A DNA stretch of 42,791 nt from Rubrivivax sp. (GCA_022843905.1 JALHMT010000045.1:1-42791), one strand, 5' to 3'; counted from the first letter of the stretch, positions 7,043-16,593 are shown. Translations and numbers: made by a program. The notes: a model not told the origin generated them from the letters alone.

Positions 7043-8728
7043 ATGTTGAGAGTCACCGAGCTCCGGCTGCCGCTCGACCATCCTGAACCCGCCCTGCGCG
7101 CCGCGCTGCTGGCGCGGCTGGGCCTGCCCGACTCGGCGCTGAAGACCTTGACGGTCTTCCGCCGCGCGTGGGACGCGCGCAAGAAGTCGGCCATCGTGCT
7201 GAGCTACACCGTCGACCTCGAACTGGCCGACGGCCACGGCGAAGCCGCGCTGCTGGCGCGCTTCGCCGGCGACGCCCACGTGCGCCAGGCGCCCGACACG
7301 CGCTACCGTTTCGTCGGCCATGCGCCGGCCGACTTCTTCGCCACCCAACGGCCGCGCCCCCTCGTCATCGGCTTCGGCCCCTGCGGCATCTTCGCCGCGC
7401 TGGTGCTGGCGCAGATGGGCCTGCGGCCCATCGTGCTGGAACGCGGCAAGGAAGTGCGCCAGCGCACGCAGGACACCTGGGGCCTGTGGCGCCGCGGTGT
7501 GCTGGACCCCGAGTCGAACGTGCAGTTCGGCGAAGGTGGCGCCGGCACCTTCAGCGACGGCAAGCTGTGGAGCCAGATCAGCGACCCGCGCCACCTCACG
7601 CGCAAGGTGCTCACCGAGTTCGTGAAGGCCGGGGCGCCCGAAGAGATCCTCTATGTGGCCAAGCCGCACATCGGCACCTTCCGCCTGGTGAGCATGGTCG
7701 AGAAGATGCGCGCCGACATCGAGGCGCTGGGCGGCGAGATCCGCTTCCGCCAGCACGTGGTGGACCTGCTGATCGAAGGCGCGCCGCAAGCGCGCCACGT
7801 TCGCGGCGTGCGCCTGGCCAGTGGCGAGGAACTGCGCAGCGACCACGTCGTGCTGGCCTTGGGCCACAGCGCACGCGACACCTTCGCCATGCTGCAGCAG
7901 CGCGGCGTGTACCTGGAAGCCAAGCCGTTTTCGATCGGCTTCCGTGTCGAACACCCGCAGGGCGTGATCGACCGCGCGCGCTTCGGCCCGAGCGCCGGCC
8001 ACCCGATCCTGGGTGCGGCCGACTACAAGCTGGTGCACCACGCGAGCAACGGACGCTCGGTCTACAGCTTCTGCATGTGCCCGGGCGGCACGGTGGTGGC
8101 GGCCACGTCGGAAGAAGGCCGTGTCGTCACCAACGGCATGAGCCAGTACTCGCGCAACGAGCGCAACGCCAACGCCGGCATCGTGGTCGGCATCGCGCCG
8201 CAGGACTACCGGCAGGACGGCCGCAGCGAAGGCCCGGTCAACCCGCTCGACGGCGTGGCCTTCCAGCGCTTCTGGGAGTCGCGCGCCTACGAGCTGGGCG
8301 GCGGCAGCTACCAGGCGCCAGGCCAGCTGGTGGGCGACTTCGTGCGCGGCCAGCGCTCCACCGCGCTGGGCAGCGTGATGCCGTCCTACAAGCCCGGCGT
8401 GCTGATGACCGACCTGGCCGACCCGAAGCGCGGCAGCCTGCCCGACTACGCGCTGCAGGCCATCCGCGAGGCGCTGCCGGCCTTCGAACGCCAGATCAAG
8501 GGCTTCTCGATGCCCGACGCGGTGCTCACCGGCGTGGAGACGCGCACCTCGTCGCCGCTGCGCATCACGCGCGGCCGTGACCACCAGAGCCTGAACGTGC
8601 GCGGGCTGTACCCGGCCGGCGAAGGCGCGGGTTATGCCGGCGGCATCATGTCGGCGGGAGTCGATGGCATCGAGGTGGCCGAGTCGCTGGGGGCGGCGAT
8701 GCTGGACAGCGCGAAAGTCGCGGCCTGA
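7043..8728 (+). CDS. FAD-dependent dehydrogenase (COG2509 type)
   Basis: A 561-residue flavoprotein. The first ~100 residues form a small N-terminal domain with FRRAWDARKKSAI, typical of the COG2509 family. The FAD-binding Rossmann motif follows, VIGFGPCGIFAALVLAQMGL at about residues 108-127, then the acidic strand end VLERG. FGEGGAGTFSDGKLWSQI is the family signature. The C-terminal GLYPAGEGAGYAGGIMSAGVDG closes the FAD site. The family is widespread, and neither substrate nor electron acceptor is established. It stands alone between a hairpin and a convergent DUF411 gene. Confidence 0.88.
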   Translation: MLRVTELRLPLDHPEPALRAALLARLGLPDSALKTLTVFRRAWDARKKSAIVLSYTVDLELADGHGEAALLARFAGDAHVRQAPDTRYRFVGHAPADFFATQRPRPLVIGFGPCGIFAALVLAQMGLRPIVLERGKEVRQRTQDTWGLWRRGVLDPESNVQFGEGGAGTFSDGKLWSQISDPRHLTRKVLTEFVKAGAPEEILYVAKPHIGTFRLVSMVEKMRADIEALGGEIRFRQHVVDLLIEGAPQARHVRGVRLASGEELRSDHVVLALGHSARDTFAMLQQRGVYLEAKPFSIGFRVEHPQGVIDRARFGPSAGHPILGAADYKLVHHASNGRSVYSFCMCPGGTVVAATSEEGRVVTNGMSQYSRNERNANAGIVVGIAPQDYRQDGRSEGPVNPLDGVAFQRFWESRAYELGGGSYQAPGQLVGDFVRGQRSTALGSVMPSYKPGVLMTDLADPKRGSLPDYALQAIREALPAFERQIKGFSMPDAVLTGVETRTSSPLRITRGRDHQSLNVRGLYPAGEGAGYAGGIMSAGVDGIEVAESLGAAMLDSAKVAA

Positions 8729-8752
8729 GCCGACCTCGCCGCAACGAGGCCG

Positions 8753-9259
8753 TCAGCGGTAGGCCTGGAAGACGCTGGACTGCGTGCCGCCGGTGAGCAG
8801 CAACACGTCGTAGGCATCACGACGGCCGCCGTACTCGGGGCCATCCATGCCGGGCGAGCCGATCGGCATGCCGGGCACCGCCAGGCCGATGGCCTTGGGC
8901 TTCTCGCGCAGCAGTCGGTGGATCTCGCGAGCCGGTACGTGGCCTTCAACGGCATAACCGCCGACGCGCGCCGTGTGGCAGGAGCCGAACCGGGCGTCGA
9001 TGCCCAGACGGCCGCGCATCGCAGTGTTGCCGGTCTCGAAGACCTGGGTCCGGAATCCCTGCGATTCCAGGTGCACGATCCAGTCCTTGCAGCAGCCGCA
9101 GGTGGGGCTTTTCCAGACTTCGACGAGCGGCTTCGCCGCGGGCGGCGCAGCGCCGAAGGCCGGCAGCACCGGCAGGGCGAGAACGCCCAGGCCCAGACCC
9201 AGAGCCTGGCGGCGGGACAGATTGCCCGGCGCCGCGGGCGGGAGCGCTTGCATGCGCAT
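8753..9259 (-). CDS. Tat-exported DUF411 metal-binding protein
   Basis: A 168-residue protein with a twin-arginine signal (LSRRQALGLGLGVLALP, Arg at about 16-17), so probably exported folded. The mature part begins with VEVWKSPTCGCCKDW (Cys at about 54, 56 and 57), has FGSCHTARVGGYAVEGHVPA in the middle and ends in GTQSSVFQAYR. These are the marks of DUF411, a thioredoxin-like family linked in the literature to copper and other metal handling. ATG at 9259 is chosen because AAGGAG lies seven bases before it. The frame stays open upstream to 9379 but that part is low-complexity. It is tail to tail with the FAD dehydrogenase gene. Confidence 0.85.
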   Translation of the reverse strand: MRMQALPPAAPGNLSRRQALGLGLGVLALPVLPAFGAAPPAAKPLVEVWKSPTCGCCKDWIVHLESQGFRTQVFETGNTAMRGRLGIDARFGSCHTARVGGYAVEGHVPAREIHRLLREKPKAIGLAVPGMPIGSPGMDGPEYGGRRDAYDVLLLTGGTQSSVFQAYR

Positions 9260-9406
9260 GGAGGAACTCCTTCGGTCAGCGAACGCGAAGGGTGCCACCG
9301 CGTCTGCTGCGGGATTGTGGCCAGCCGAGCCTGCGCCTGCCGGCGGGTCGGCAGATGCCCTTGATCTGGCGCAAATCAACGCCGTGCGCGCCGTCGCGCC
9401 CCCGAC

Positions 9407-10522
9407 CTACTGCGCCACGCCGCTGTGCCAGGCCTTGCGGATGAGGGCGCCGCAGGTGGCCGAGTCGGACCCCACGCCCTGGCCCAGTCCAGCGGCCCGC
9501 GCCAGCACGCCGTAGAAGCTGCGCGAGGCATCGATCCAGGGGTAGAAGCCGAAGGCACCGGGGCTGCTGAAACTACCGTCACCACCGGCGCCGGTCTCCA
9601 CCCAGTGGCCCAGCGAGTACTGCCAGTCGAGCACGCCGGCCCCCGGCGACGAGCGGGCGGTGACGCAAGTGGCGGGGTTGGTGCATACCGGATAGGCGCC
9701 GAGCAGCCGCGACAGCTGAAGCTGGCCGGACAGCAGGCGGCGCAGGAAGACGGCGTAGTCGCGTGCCGACAGGCGCGCCCCGCCAGCCAGCTGCGGCGAG
9801 CTGAAGCCCAGAGCGATGTCGGCGCCCAGCACGCGCCTCATTTCAACAGCCAGCGCGGCGTTGTCCATCGCGCCCAGGCCCATGCCAGGCGAAGGCTGGC
9901 TGGCATGCTTCTGCATGTGGCCGCCGTTGTAGAGGAACAGGCCCACGTTGGCCGGCGTGAAGCGGCCGTTGATGCCGCTCGTGGCACAGCTGCCCACGGT
10001 GTCACCGGGACTGCAGCCGTTGAGCGGGAAGCTGTCGTAGCCGCTGCGGAAGTTCAGGTATTGCACGTCTTCGGCCGTCGGCACGCCACTGCGGCGCTCG
10101 GCGACATAGGCGCCATACAGCCACTTCGACGCCGAAGCGATGTTCATCACCGTGCCGGCGTCGTACACCGCCGCTTGCGTGGCCGAGGCCACCGCGCCCC
10201 CGGCCAGGCGCTGCGTGCGGTCGCCGATCTCCCAGTAGAAGGGCTGCACCGGCGTGCAGGCGTTGCTGCGGCTCTGCGCGGTGGCTGCGGCGGCCTGGGC
10301 GCGCGTGGCGACGTCCAGCGGCGGCAGCAGGTTCAGCAGCGTGAGCCGGCCGTCGGCGTCCAGGCGCAGGCGCAGGTCGCGGTAGGTCTGGCCATCGGCC
10401 TGCACCGTGGGCACGGTAAGCACCTGGGTGGCCCCGTCAAAGCTGGCCTGCGCTGCGGCAGGACCGCTGACCGTCACTCCTGCCAGCAGCATCGCGGCCG
10501 TGAGCACTCCGAGTCGTCGCAT
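9407..10522 (-). CDS. Exported serine hydrolase (beta-lactamase/DD-peptidase fold)
   Basis: A 371-residue protein with a clear signal peptide (MRRLGVLTAAMLLAGVTVSGPAAAQ). It has an SxxK-type nucleophile motif in NIASASKWLYGAYV at about residue 135 of the precursor and several Cys pairs, consistent with a periplasmic or secreted place. The Tyr-Asn in GLFLYNGGHMQKH and the HWVETGAGGDG segment may supply the second and third active-site motifs, but that is tentative. ATG at 10522 is preferred over ATG at 10552 because GGAGG lies eight bases before it. It lies 175 bases downstream of the large regulator, on the same strand, so it may be that regulator's target. No substrate can be named. Confidence 0.65.
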   Translation of the reverse strand: MRRLGVLTAAMLLAGVTVSGPAAAQASFDGATQVLTVPTVQADGQTYRDLRLRLDADGRLTLLNLLPPLDVATRAQAAAATAQSRSNACTPVQPFYWEIGDRTQRLAGGAVASATQAAVYDAGTVMNIASASKWLYGAYVAERRSGVPTAEDVQYLNFRSGYDSFPLNGCSPGDTVGSCATSGINGRFTPANVGLFLYNGGHMQKHASQPSPGMGLGAMDNAALAVEMRRVLGADIALGFSSPQLAGGARLSARDYAVFLRRLLSGQLQLSRLLGAYPVCTNPATCVTARSSPGAGVLDWQYSLGHWVETGAGGDGSFSSPGAFGFYPWIDASRSFYGVLARAAGLGQGVGSDSATCGALIRKAWHSGVAQ

Positions 10523-10697
10523 CGTTCCACCCTCCCTGATGAGGACCTTCATCGTGACCTGCCCCTGTGAACGCCGTGTTGCTGGCACCGGGGTGCCGAA
10601 CCCGCTGGCGACGGCTGCCGGCCGGCGCCTGCCGGCGAAGCGGCACGCGAAAGGCGCAGTACCGATGGAAGCGCGGGTGGGTGCAAGAGAACCTCTG

Positions 10698-13600
10698 TCA
10701 TGCGGGGTCCCGGGACGCACCAGAAACCTCGCCCAGGTCCTGCAGCTTGTGCATGGCAGGCAACAGGACGCATCGACGCCAGCTGCGCAGGGCGGCGCGC
10801 TCTTCTTCTGCAGCCCAGGGCGTACCGAGCCAGCGCGCCAGGACCAGCAGCCCCTGGCGCACCTCAGTTTCGGGCAACAGGCTGTGCCGAGCGCGAGGCA
10901 ACAGGTCCTTGAGTGACTGCGCCGCGGCCATCGCAGTCGATCGGTCACCCTGGCGCCAAGCGATGCAGGCCTGCACCCAGCGCGCCAATGCGCAATAGGC
11001 CACCGGCGCCGCTTCGGCAGCCGCCACCAGGCCGGGCAGATGGTGTGCGGCCGCAGGCCCGAGGGCGTGCACGGCGAGCAGCTGCGCGCGCAAGACGGGC
11101 ATGGCCCCCGGCGCCGCCTGCAGCGTCTGCAGCCACAAGGGCCGTGCGTCTTCGCAGCGCCCCAAGGCCTGCAGCACTCGCGCGCGCTGCGCCATGCGCC
11201 CCACCTGGCGCGGTGCCGAGACTTCGCTGGGCAGCGGCGCGCGCAACACCGACGCGGCGCGCCGGGGCTGGCAGCCGCGCAGCCAGACCTCTGCTTCGGT
11301 GTCCTGCGCAATGCAGGCCAGTTCCGCGCCGGCACCCGGCTGGCCGACACAGGCAGCGTGCACCTGTTGCAGGGTCTGCACCGCATCGTGAAGCTCGTAC
11401 AGGCTGGCCTGGACTACGGCCAGGTTCAGCAGTGCCCCGGTACGCGCCAGCCCCGCACCCAGCCGCGTCTGCAGGATCACTGCCTGCCGGCCTTCCGCTG
11501 CGGCGAGTTCGAGGTCGCCGCGTTGCAGGTACTGGCCCACCAGGCTGGACCGTGCCGTGGCTTCGTCGTCGGTCTGCCCCGAAGTCTGTGCCAGCCGACG
11601 CTGCATCTCCAGGGCGTCGATGCCGTCGTCCTGGCGGCCAGCGAGTGCATACACCACGGCCAGGTAGCCCCAGAGGTTGACCGCCAGTACGGTGTCCTGC
11701 AGTGCCACCAGACGCGCACGCAGCGCTGCGACACGGCCGGCTGCCGCCCAGGCGTCGCCACCCAGGGCTTGCGACGCTGCGTCGATGAGCCGGGCTGACA
11801 ATTCGTCGGTGCTGCCTGGCTCCGCCAAGGCCCGTGCGGCCTGGGCGGCTTCGCGGCAGGCGCTCACGTCGTACTGCGCCAACAGCAGGCCTGCGCGTTC
11901 CAGATACAGCTGCACCCGTGTCGGACGGTCCGTGGCCTGGGGCAGCAGTTCATCCAGCAAGGCCAGCGCCGGCCCAGTCCCTTGCACTGCATAGCGGGCG
12001 CTGACTTCCTGCATCCGGCATTCAAACGCCTCCCGCGCCTGGCCAGCCTGCGCAAACCCTGCGGCAGCTTCGCACAGTCGGTCCAGGCGCTCCTGCAGGC
12101 GGCCCAGGCTGCGCGCACGGGTGGCGGCTGCCAGCGCCATCTGCGCTGCCTGCGCCGTCAGCCCGGCAGCCTGGAACTGAAGAGCCACCCGCTGGGGGTC
12201 GGCCAGACGCCGACGGAGTGCGTGTGCCACGCGCGCGTGCAGCGAGCGGCGCAGGGCATCGGGCAGCTGTCGCCGGGCTGCTTCCAGCAGCATCTCGTGC
12301 ACGAATCCCTGGCGCAGCAACACCTGCGCGGACTCCAGTTCACGCCAGGGTTCGGCCAGCGCCAGCAAGGGCTGGCCCAGGACATCGGCGGCCAACTCGG
12401 CGTCGAAATCGGCAGCTGCGACGGCAGCCACCTGAGCCAGGGTCTGCGCTGCGGGCGACAAGCGTGCCAGGCGTTGCAGCAACAGTGCTTCCACGCTCGG
12501 TGGAAAGGGCAGCGCAGGCGTCCCGCCGGCCGAGGCAGCGGCGGGCTGGCCCTGGCCATGAATCACCAGATGGCGCAGGGTTTCCAGCACGAAGAGGGGG
12601 TTGCCGGCGCAGTGTCTGTGCAGGTCCTGGGCCAGGCTGGGGCTGTCCAGGCCCGGCAGCCTGCAAACCAGCAGCAGTTCTTCCAGGGCCTGGGCAGACA
12701 GACCCTCCAGCCACACGGCCTGAAGGCGCGACGAGGTGGCCCGCCAGCGTTCCAGTTCGGCGAACAGCTCGGGTCGGCTGGCGAAGCCCCACTGCAGGCC
12801 CGGCAGCGCGCTGGCCTGCTGCAGGACCGCCAGGCTGGCAGCGTCGGCATGATGCAGGTCGTCCACCAGCACGGCCTGCAGGCCTGCGTCGGGCGCGCGC
12901 CTGAAGACGTCGCACAAGGCCTCCATCAGCAGGGCTTGCAGGCCGGGCGACGGTGGCGCCGGGCCAAGATCCGGCAGCAGCCGGGCCAGCTCACGCCGCT
13001 GCCGTGGTGCCTGGGTCTCGTCGGGCCACAACAGGTCGGGGCGCAAGGCCTGCTCGTGCAGGCGCCTCAGCAGACGCACGAGGGTGCCATACGGCACGGT
13101 CTCGTCTCCCGGGCGGGCGGCCTCGATCACGCGGCCTGGCCCGGCGGCTGCCCAGTCCATCAGCAAACGGGACTTTCCCAACCCGGCGTCGCCGACCAGC
13201 ACGAACGCCGACCCCAGCTGCCACGCCGCCGTCATCGCCCGCCGTTCGGCAACCCGGCCCACCTGTTGCGGGGGACGCACCAGGCCGCTGGGCAACACAG
13301 CGGCCGTGCCGGGCCTGGGCCCGGAGCCGGTCTCGACATCGTGCAGGCAGGCCAGGGTCTCGGGGTCGGGGCCCACACCCAGTTCGCGGCGCAGCACTTG
13401 TTCGCAACGTTCGAAGGCCGCCAGCGCCGCCGCGCGATCGCCGCGCCGACTGTGCAGGCGCATGAGTCGGCGCCAGGCGTGTTCGAGCAAGGGCTCCAGG
13501 TTCAGCAGCTGCTCGGTCAATGCCAGCGCCGCCGCCAGTTCGCCGCGGCCCTCGTGCGCACTGGCCAGACCCAGCATCAGGTCGGGCCGGCGGGCCAGGA

Positions 13601-14045
13601 ATCGCCGCCGGGCTTCGTCCAACCAGATCTCGACGTCGTCCTGCACCACATCCAGCCCGGCCAGCAGTGGAGCCTGCAGCATGGCGTCTGCGCTGCAGCT
13701 CAGGGGACCCAGGTCGCAATCCACGGCCGCGCCCAGATGCAGCAGCCCCGCGCTCTCCGAGACAAGATCGCCGGCCTGACGGCGCAGGCGCAGCAGGCGC
13801 TGTCGCAGATTGGCGTTCGCGCGCGGCGGGGGCACGTCCGGCCACAGCCAGCTGGCCATGACCGTCCGCGGCTGGCGACCCTCCAGGGCCAGCCGGGCCA
13901 GCAGCGCGGCGTCCTTTCGCGGCAGGGGATGCCAGTCGGCCCCCGGAGCGCCCCAGGCCGCCGGGCCGAGCAGACGCAGGCGCAGCCGCGGCTGCAGAGC
14001 CTGGGCGTCGCTGTCGGGCGGCTGGGAGGGGGTCTGCGGTTTCAA
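10698..14045 (-). CDS. BTAD/SARP-like transcriptional regulator with AAA ATPase and TPR region
   Basis: A 1115-residue regulator. Residues ~20-110 form a winged-helix, OmpR-like DNA-binding domain (LRLRLLGPAAW, then ANANLRQRLLRLRR). Residues ~130-240 form a bacterial transcriptional activator domain (HAWRRLMRLHSRRGDRAAAL, then LGVGPDPET). An AAA-16/NB-ARC-like ATPase follows, with Walker A GDAGLGKS at about 285-292 and Walker B AVLVDDLHHAD at about 391-401. The C-terminal half is alpha-helical and Ala/Leu/Gln-rich, TPR-like. Such proteins are ATP-dependent activators related to SARP and MalT regulators. The only usable start is TTG at 14045, with no clear ribosome site. A later start at the Met near residue 63 would cut the DNA-binding domain. 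Confidence 0.8.
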   Translation of the reverse strand: MKPQTPSQPPDSDAQALQPRLRLRLLGPAAWGAPGADWHPLPRKDAALLARLALEGRQPRTVMASWLWPDVPPPRANANLRQRLLRLRRQAGDLVSESAGLLHLGAAVDCDLGPLSCSADAMLQAPLLAGLDVVQDDVEIWLDEARRRFLARRPDLMLGLASAHEGRGELAAALALTEQLLNLEPLLEHAWRRLMRLHSRRGDRAAALAAFERCEQVLRRELGVGPDPETLACLHDVETGSGPRPGTAAVLPSGLVRPPQQVGRVAERRAMTAAWQLGSAFVLVGDAGLGKSRLLMDWAAAGPGRVIEAARPGDETVPYGTLVRLLRRLHEQALRPDLLWPDETQAPRQRRELARLLPDLGPAPPSPGLQALLMEALCDVFRRAPDAGLQAVLVDDLHHADAASLAVLQQASALPGLQWGFASRPELFAELERWRATSSRLQAVWLEGLSAQALEELLLVCRLPGLDSPSLAQDLHRHCAGNPLFVLETLRHLVIHGQGQPAAASAGGTPALPFPPSVEALLLQRLARLSPAAQTLAQVAAVAAADFDAELAADVLGQPLLALAEPWRELESAQVLLRQGFVHEMLLEAARRQLPDALRRSLHARVAHALRRRLADPQRVALQFQAAGLTAQAAQMALAAATRARSLGRLQERLDRLCEAAAGFAQAGQAREAFECRMQEVSARYAVQGTGPALALLDELLPQATDRPTRVQLYLERAGLLLAQYDVSACREAAQAARALAEPGSTDELSARLIDAASQALGGDAWAAAGRVAALRARLVALQDTVLAVNLWGYLAVVYALAGRQDDGIDALEMQRRLAQTSGQTDDEATARSSLVGQYLQRGDLELAAAEGRQAVILQTRLGAGLARTGALLNLAVVQASLYELHDAVQTLQQVHAACVGQPGAGAELACIAQDTEAEVWLRGCQPRRAASVLRAPLPSEVSAPRQVGRMAQRARVLQALGRCEDARPLWLQTLQAAPGAMPVLRAQLLAVHALGPAAAHHLPGLVAAAEAAPVAYCALARWVQACIAWRQGDRSTAMAAAQSLKDLLPRARHSLLPETEVRQGLLVLARWLGTPWAAEEERAALRSWRRCVLLPAMHKLQDLGEVSGASRDPA

Positions 14046-14210
14046 GCGGCGGCGGTCGCCCGGGTGGCTGCCGTGACGGTTGGGTAACGGGCAAGTCGCA
14101 CAGTGTCACTCACGGACTGCTGGGCCCATGGCCAGCACGGGCTCGACGGCTGCCACAAAGCTCACGGCAGGGCTGCCGGCGCACTTCCAGAACACTCTTC
14201 AGGGGCACCC

Positions 14211-15257
14211 ATGGCAGACGACTATGGCAACTTCATCAACACCAGCACCTCCCTGTTGCTGGGCAGCAAGCGCAACGGCAGCATCGAGACGGCACTCGAT
14301 CAGGACATGTTCAGCATCGTTCTGGCGGCAGGACGCTCGGTGACCTTCGAAGCCGTCCGGTCGACCAGCGTGACCGCAGGCGGCTTGACGGATCCGCACC
14401 TGGCCCTCTTCGACATCGGCGGCAATCGGTTGGCGCACGACGGCAGCAGCTTCGGCAACGGCAATGCGCGAATCCACTACACGGTACCTGCCACGGGCAC
14501 CTACTACCTGCTTGTGTATGACAACGTCGTTGCCGGCATCGGAAGCTACTGGGTGGGCGCGTACTCGCGCAACGTGCTGACGGCAACCAGCAGCCATGAC
14601 CTCCTGTCGGGCACCGGGCTGCCCGACACGGTCTTCATGGGCCGCGGCAACGACGTCTGCAGGGCCGGCCCTGGTGACGACTACCTGGACGGCGGCGAAG
14701 GACGCGACACCGTCACCTATGCCGGACTGCGGGCCCACTTCAGCATCGAGCGTGTGGCGGTCGATGGATGGTCGAAGACGTCCACGGAGGGTCTGGTTGT
14801 TCGCGACAACGTGGGCGTGGAAGGCAACGACACACTGGTGGATGTCGAACGATTGCGGTTCTCGGACGCCCACCTCGCCTTCGACCTCCAGGGCCATGCG
14901 GGCACCACGGTGAAGATCATCGGAGCGTTGTTCGGCGCCAGGGCCGTCGACAACGAGGCCTATGTAGGCATCGGCCTGGCGCAGCTGGACAGCGGTACCA
15001 GCCGCGACAGCCTCCTGGCGCTGGCGCTGCAGGCCCGCTTCGGCGGCACGCCCAGTGCCACCGATCTGGTCAACGTGCTGTACACCAACGTGGTGGGCGT
15101 GGCGCCGCCTGCGGCGGACCTGAAGTTCTACACCGACCTGCTCGCCTCGGGTGTGCACACGCCTGTCAGCCTGACCGGGCTGGCGGCCGAGACCGACCTG
15201 AACCTGAGCAATATCGGCTTCGATGGGCTGGTCCACACGGGCATCGGCTACGTTTGA
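14211..15257 (+). CDS. RTX-type secreted protein with PPC-like and DUF4214-like regions
   Basis: A 348-residue protein without an N-terminal signal peptide. Residues ~1-125 resemble the bacterial pre-peptidase C-terminal beta-sandwich (DMFSIVLAAGRSVTFE, then HYTVPATGTYYLLVYD). Residues ~140-175 carry degenerate calcium-binding nonapeptide repeats (GRGNDVCRAGPGDDYLDGG). The C-terminal third (YVGIGLAQLDSGTSRDSL, then LYTNVVGVAPPAADLKFYTD) matches the pattern of DUF4214/RTX-associated tails. The layout suggests calcium-dependent export by a type I secretion system, which is not in the window. ATG at 14211 has AGGGG five to six bases upstream. It is divergent from the large regulator, with 165 bases between the two starts. 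Confidence 0.7.
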   Translation: MADDYGNFINTSTSLLLGSKRNGSIETALDQDMFSIVLAAGRSVTFEAVRSTSVTAGGLTDPHLALFDIGGNRLAHDGSSFGNGNARIHYTVPATGTYYLLVYDNVVAGIGSYWVGAYSRNVLTATSSHDLLSGTGLPDTVFMGRGNDVCRAGPGDDYLDGGEGRDTVTYAGLRAHFSIERVAVDGWSKTSTEGLVVRDNVGVEGNDTLVDVERLRFSDAHLAFDLQGHAGTTVKIIGALFGARAVDNEAYVGIGLAQLDSGTSRDSLLALALQARFGGTPSATDLVNVLYTNVVGVAPPAADLKFYTDLLASGVHTPVSLTGLAAETDLNLSNIGFDGLVHTGIGYV

Positions 15258-15275
15258 GCCTGCAAGGCTGTTCGT

Positions 15276-15296
15276 CCGGTCGGCTTCCCTGACCGG
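15276..15296 (+). terminator. Weak hairpin after the RTX-type gene
   Basis: CCGGTC at 15276-15281 pairs with GACCGG at 15291-15296 across a nine-base loop, 19 bases after the stop. It lies between two convergent genes and has no T-run. Confidence 0.3.
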
Positions 15297-15368
15297 GTGT
15301 GCGGCGACTGCCCGTCGCTCGCACCCGATCCGGATGCACACCCGATACAAGCGATCGAAGCAACGCGG

Positions 15369-16556
15369 TCAGGCGGCCGCCACGATCCTCTCGGCCAGCC
15401 GCACCAGGCCCCGGTCGCTGCCCGGCGGACCCATCAGGCTGATGCCCAGCGGCGCGCCGTCGCGCGTGGCCAGCGGCAGGCTCAGCTGAGGGAAGCCCGT
15501 GAGGCCGCCGATGCACAGCATCTGGATGGCCTTGTTGCGGTAGTCCTCCAGGCCGGCATCGTCGGCGCTGATGAGCGGCGCCACGTCGGGCATGGTGGGC
15601 ATCAGCAGCACGCCGTCGCGGCCCAGCAGCCCGGCCATCACGGCGCGGAACGAGGTGCGGAAGGCCTGGCCGGCCAGCACCTGCTCGTCGGTGACCTGGC
15701 GCGACCACTCGAAGCGCTGCTTCACGCCCGGTCCCAGCGGCGGCTGGTAGCGCTCGATCAGCGGGCCGTCGGTCTGCCAGGCCTCGCGGCCCTGCAGCCA
15801 GCGGTAGTTCCAGTACATGGCCTCGAAGCTGTCCTGCACCACGGCCACCGGCGTCGATGCGCCCAGCGCGGCTTCGATGCGCGCACGCGCACCGGCCAGC
15901 GCCTGCTGCACCTCGGGCGCCAGCAGCGCCCAGGCTTCGGTGGGCAGCAGCAGCCGCACGCGCTCGGGCAGCGGGGTGGTGTCTTCGCCCAGCAGCACGT
16001 CGGCCACGCGCGCGAAGGTCGGCACGTCGCGCGTGAACCAGCCGCAGGTGTCCAGGCTGGGCGCCAGGTCGAGCGCGCCTTCCAGGCTGACGCGGCCGTG
16101 CGTGGGGCGGATGCCGACCAGGCCGCAGTGGTTGGCCGGCGCACGCACCGAACCCCCGGTGTCGGTGCCGAGCGCGAAGTCGCACAGGTGGTTGGACACC
16201 GCGGCGGCCGAGCCGCTGGACGAGCCGCCGGTGATGCGGTCGGGCGCGGCGCCGTTGACCGGGTTGCCGAAGTGCGCGTTCTGGCCGTTCATCGAAAAGG
16301 CCAGCTCGTCGGTGATGGTCTTGCCGACGAAGCGCGCGCCGGCGTCGAGCAGCTTCTGCACCGTCGCCGCGTGGCGGGTCTTGATGCCCGACATCGCCAG
16401 CACGAAGGGCTGGCCGCCGCCCGTCGGGTAGCCGGCCACGTCGAACAGGTCCTTCACGCCGAAGGTCAGGCCGGCCAGCGGCCCGGTGGGCGCATGCGGC
16501 ACCGGCACCTCGGGGTAGGGCATGAAGCAGCGGGCGGTGTCGTGGACGAGGGGCAT
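15369..16556 (-). CDS. Amidase-signature family hydrolase
   Basis: A 395-residue serine amidase with the Ser-cisSer-Lys triad. The lysine is in FGVKDLFD (about K35), the cis-serine in GGSSSGSA (about 112-113) and the nucleophile in GTDTGGSVRAPA (about S136). It is shorter than GatA (about 480), in the range of AtzF/AtzE-like and plant AMI1-like amidases. It is the last gene of the ABC-transporter operon, 37 bases after the ATPase gene, and would hydrolyse an amide bond in the imported compound. ATG at 16556 starts the conserved part. Up to 35 further codons upstream are open but overlap the ATPase gene. The true substrate is unknown. Confidence 0.85.
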   Translation of the reverse strand: MPLVHDTARCFMPYPEVPVPHAPTGPLAGLTFGVKDLFDVAGYPTGGGQPFVLAMSGIKTRHAATVQKLLDAGARFVGKTITDELAFSMNGQNAHFGNPVNGAAPDRITGGSSSGSAAAVSNHLCDFALGTDTGGSVRAPANHCGLVGIRPTHGRVSLEGALDLAPSLDTCGWFTRDVPTFARVADVLLGEDTTPLPERVRLLLPTEAWALLAPEVQQALAGARARIEAALGASTPVAVVQDSFEAMYWNYRWLQGREAWQTDGPLIERYQPPLGPGVKQRFEWSRQVTDEQVLAGQAFRTSFRAVMAGLLGRDGVLLMPTMPDVAPLISADDAGLEDYRNKAIQMLCIGGLTGFPQLSLPLATRDGAPLGISLMGPPGSDRGLVRLAERIVAAA

Positions 16557-16593
16557 GTTGTCTTGTCTCGGTGGCCTGTGGAGGACCTGATTC

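Noticed and set aside
9407..11386. A 659-codon frame for the serine hydrolase
   Set aside because: The upstream 288 codons overlap the large regulator in another frame and are Arg/Cys-rich without domains. The signal peptide and ribosome site place the start at 10522.
10698..14109. Several long forward frames opposite the large regulator
   Set aside because: All are Gln/Arg/Gly-rich without motifs. The reverse-strand protein shows Walker motifs and a DNA-binding domain.
14103..14210. An upstream extension of the RTX-type protein
   Set aside because: It begins with GTG, has no ribosome site and reads as Cys/His-rich noise. ATG at 14211 has a better ribosome site.
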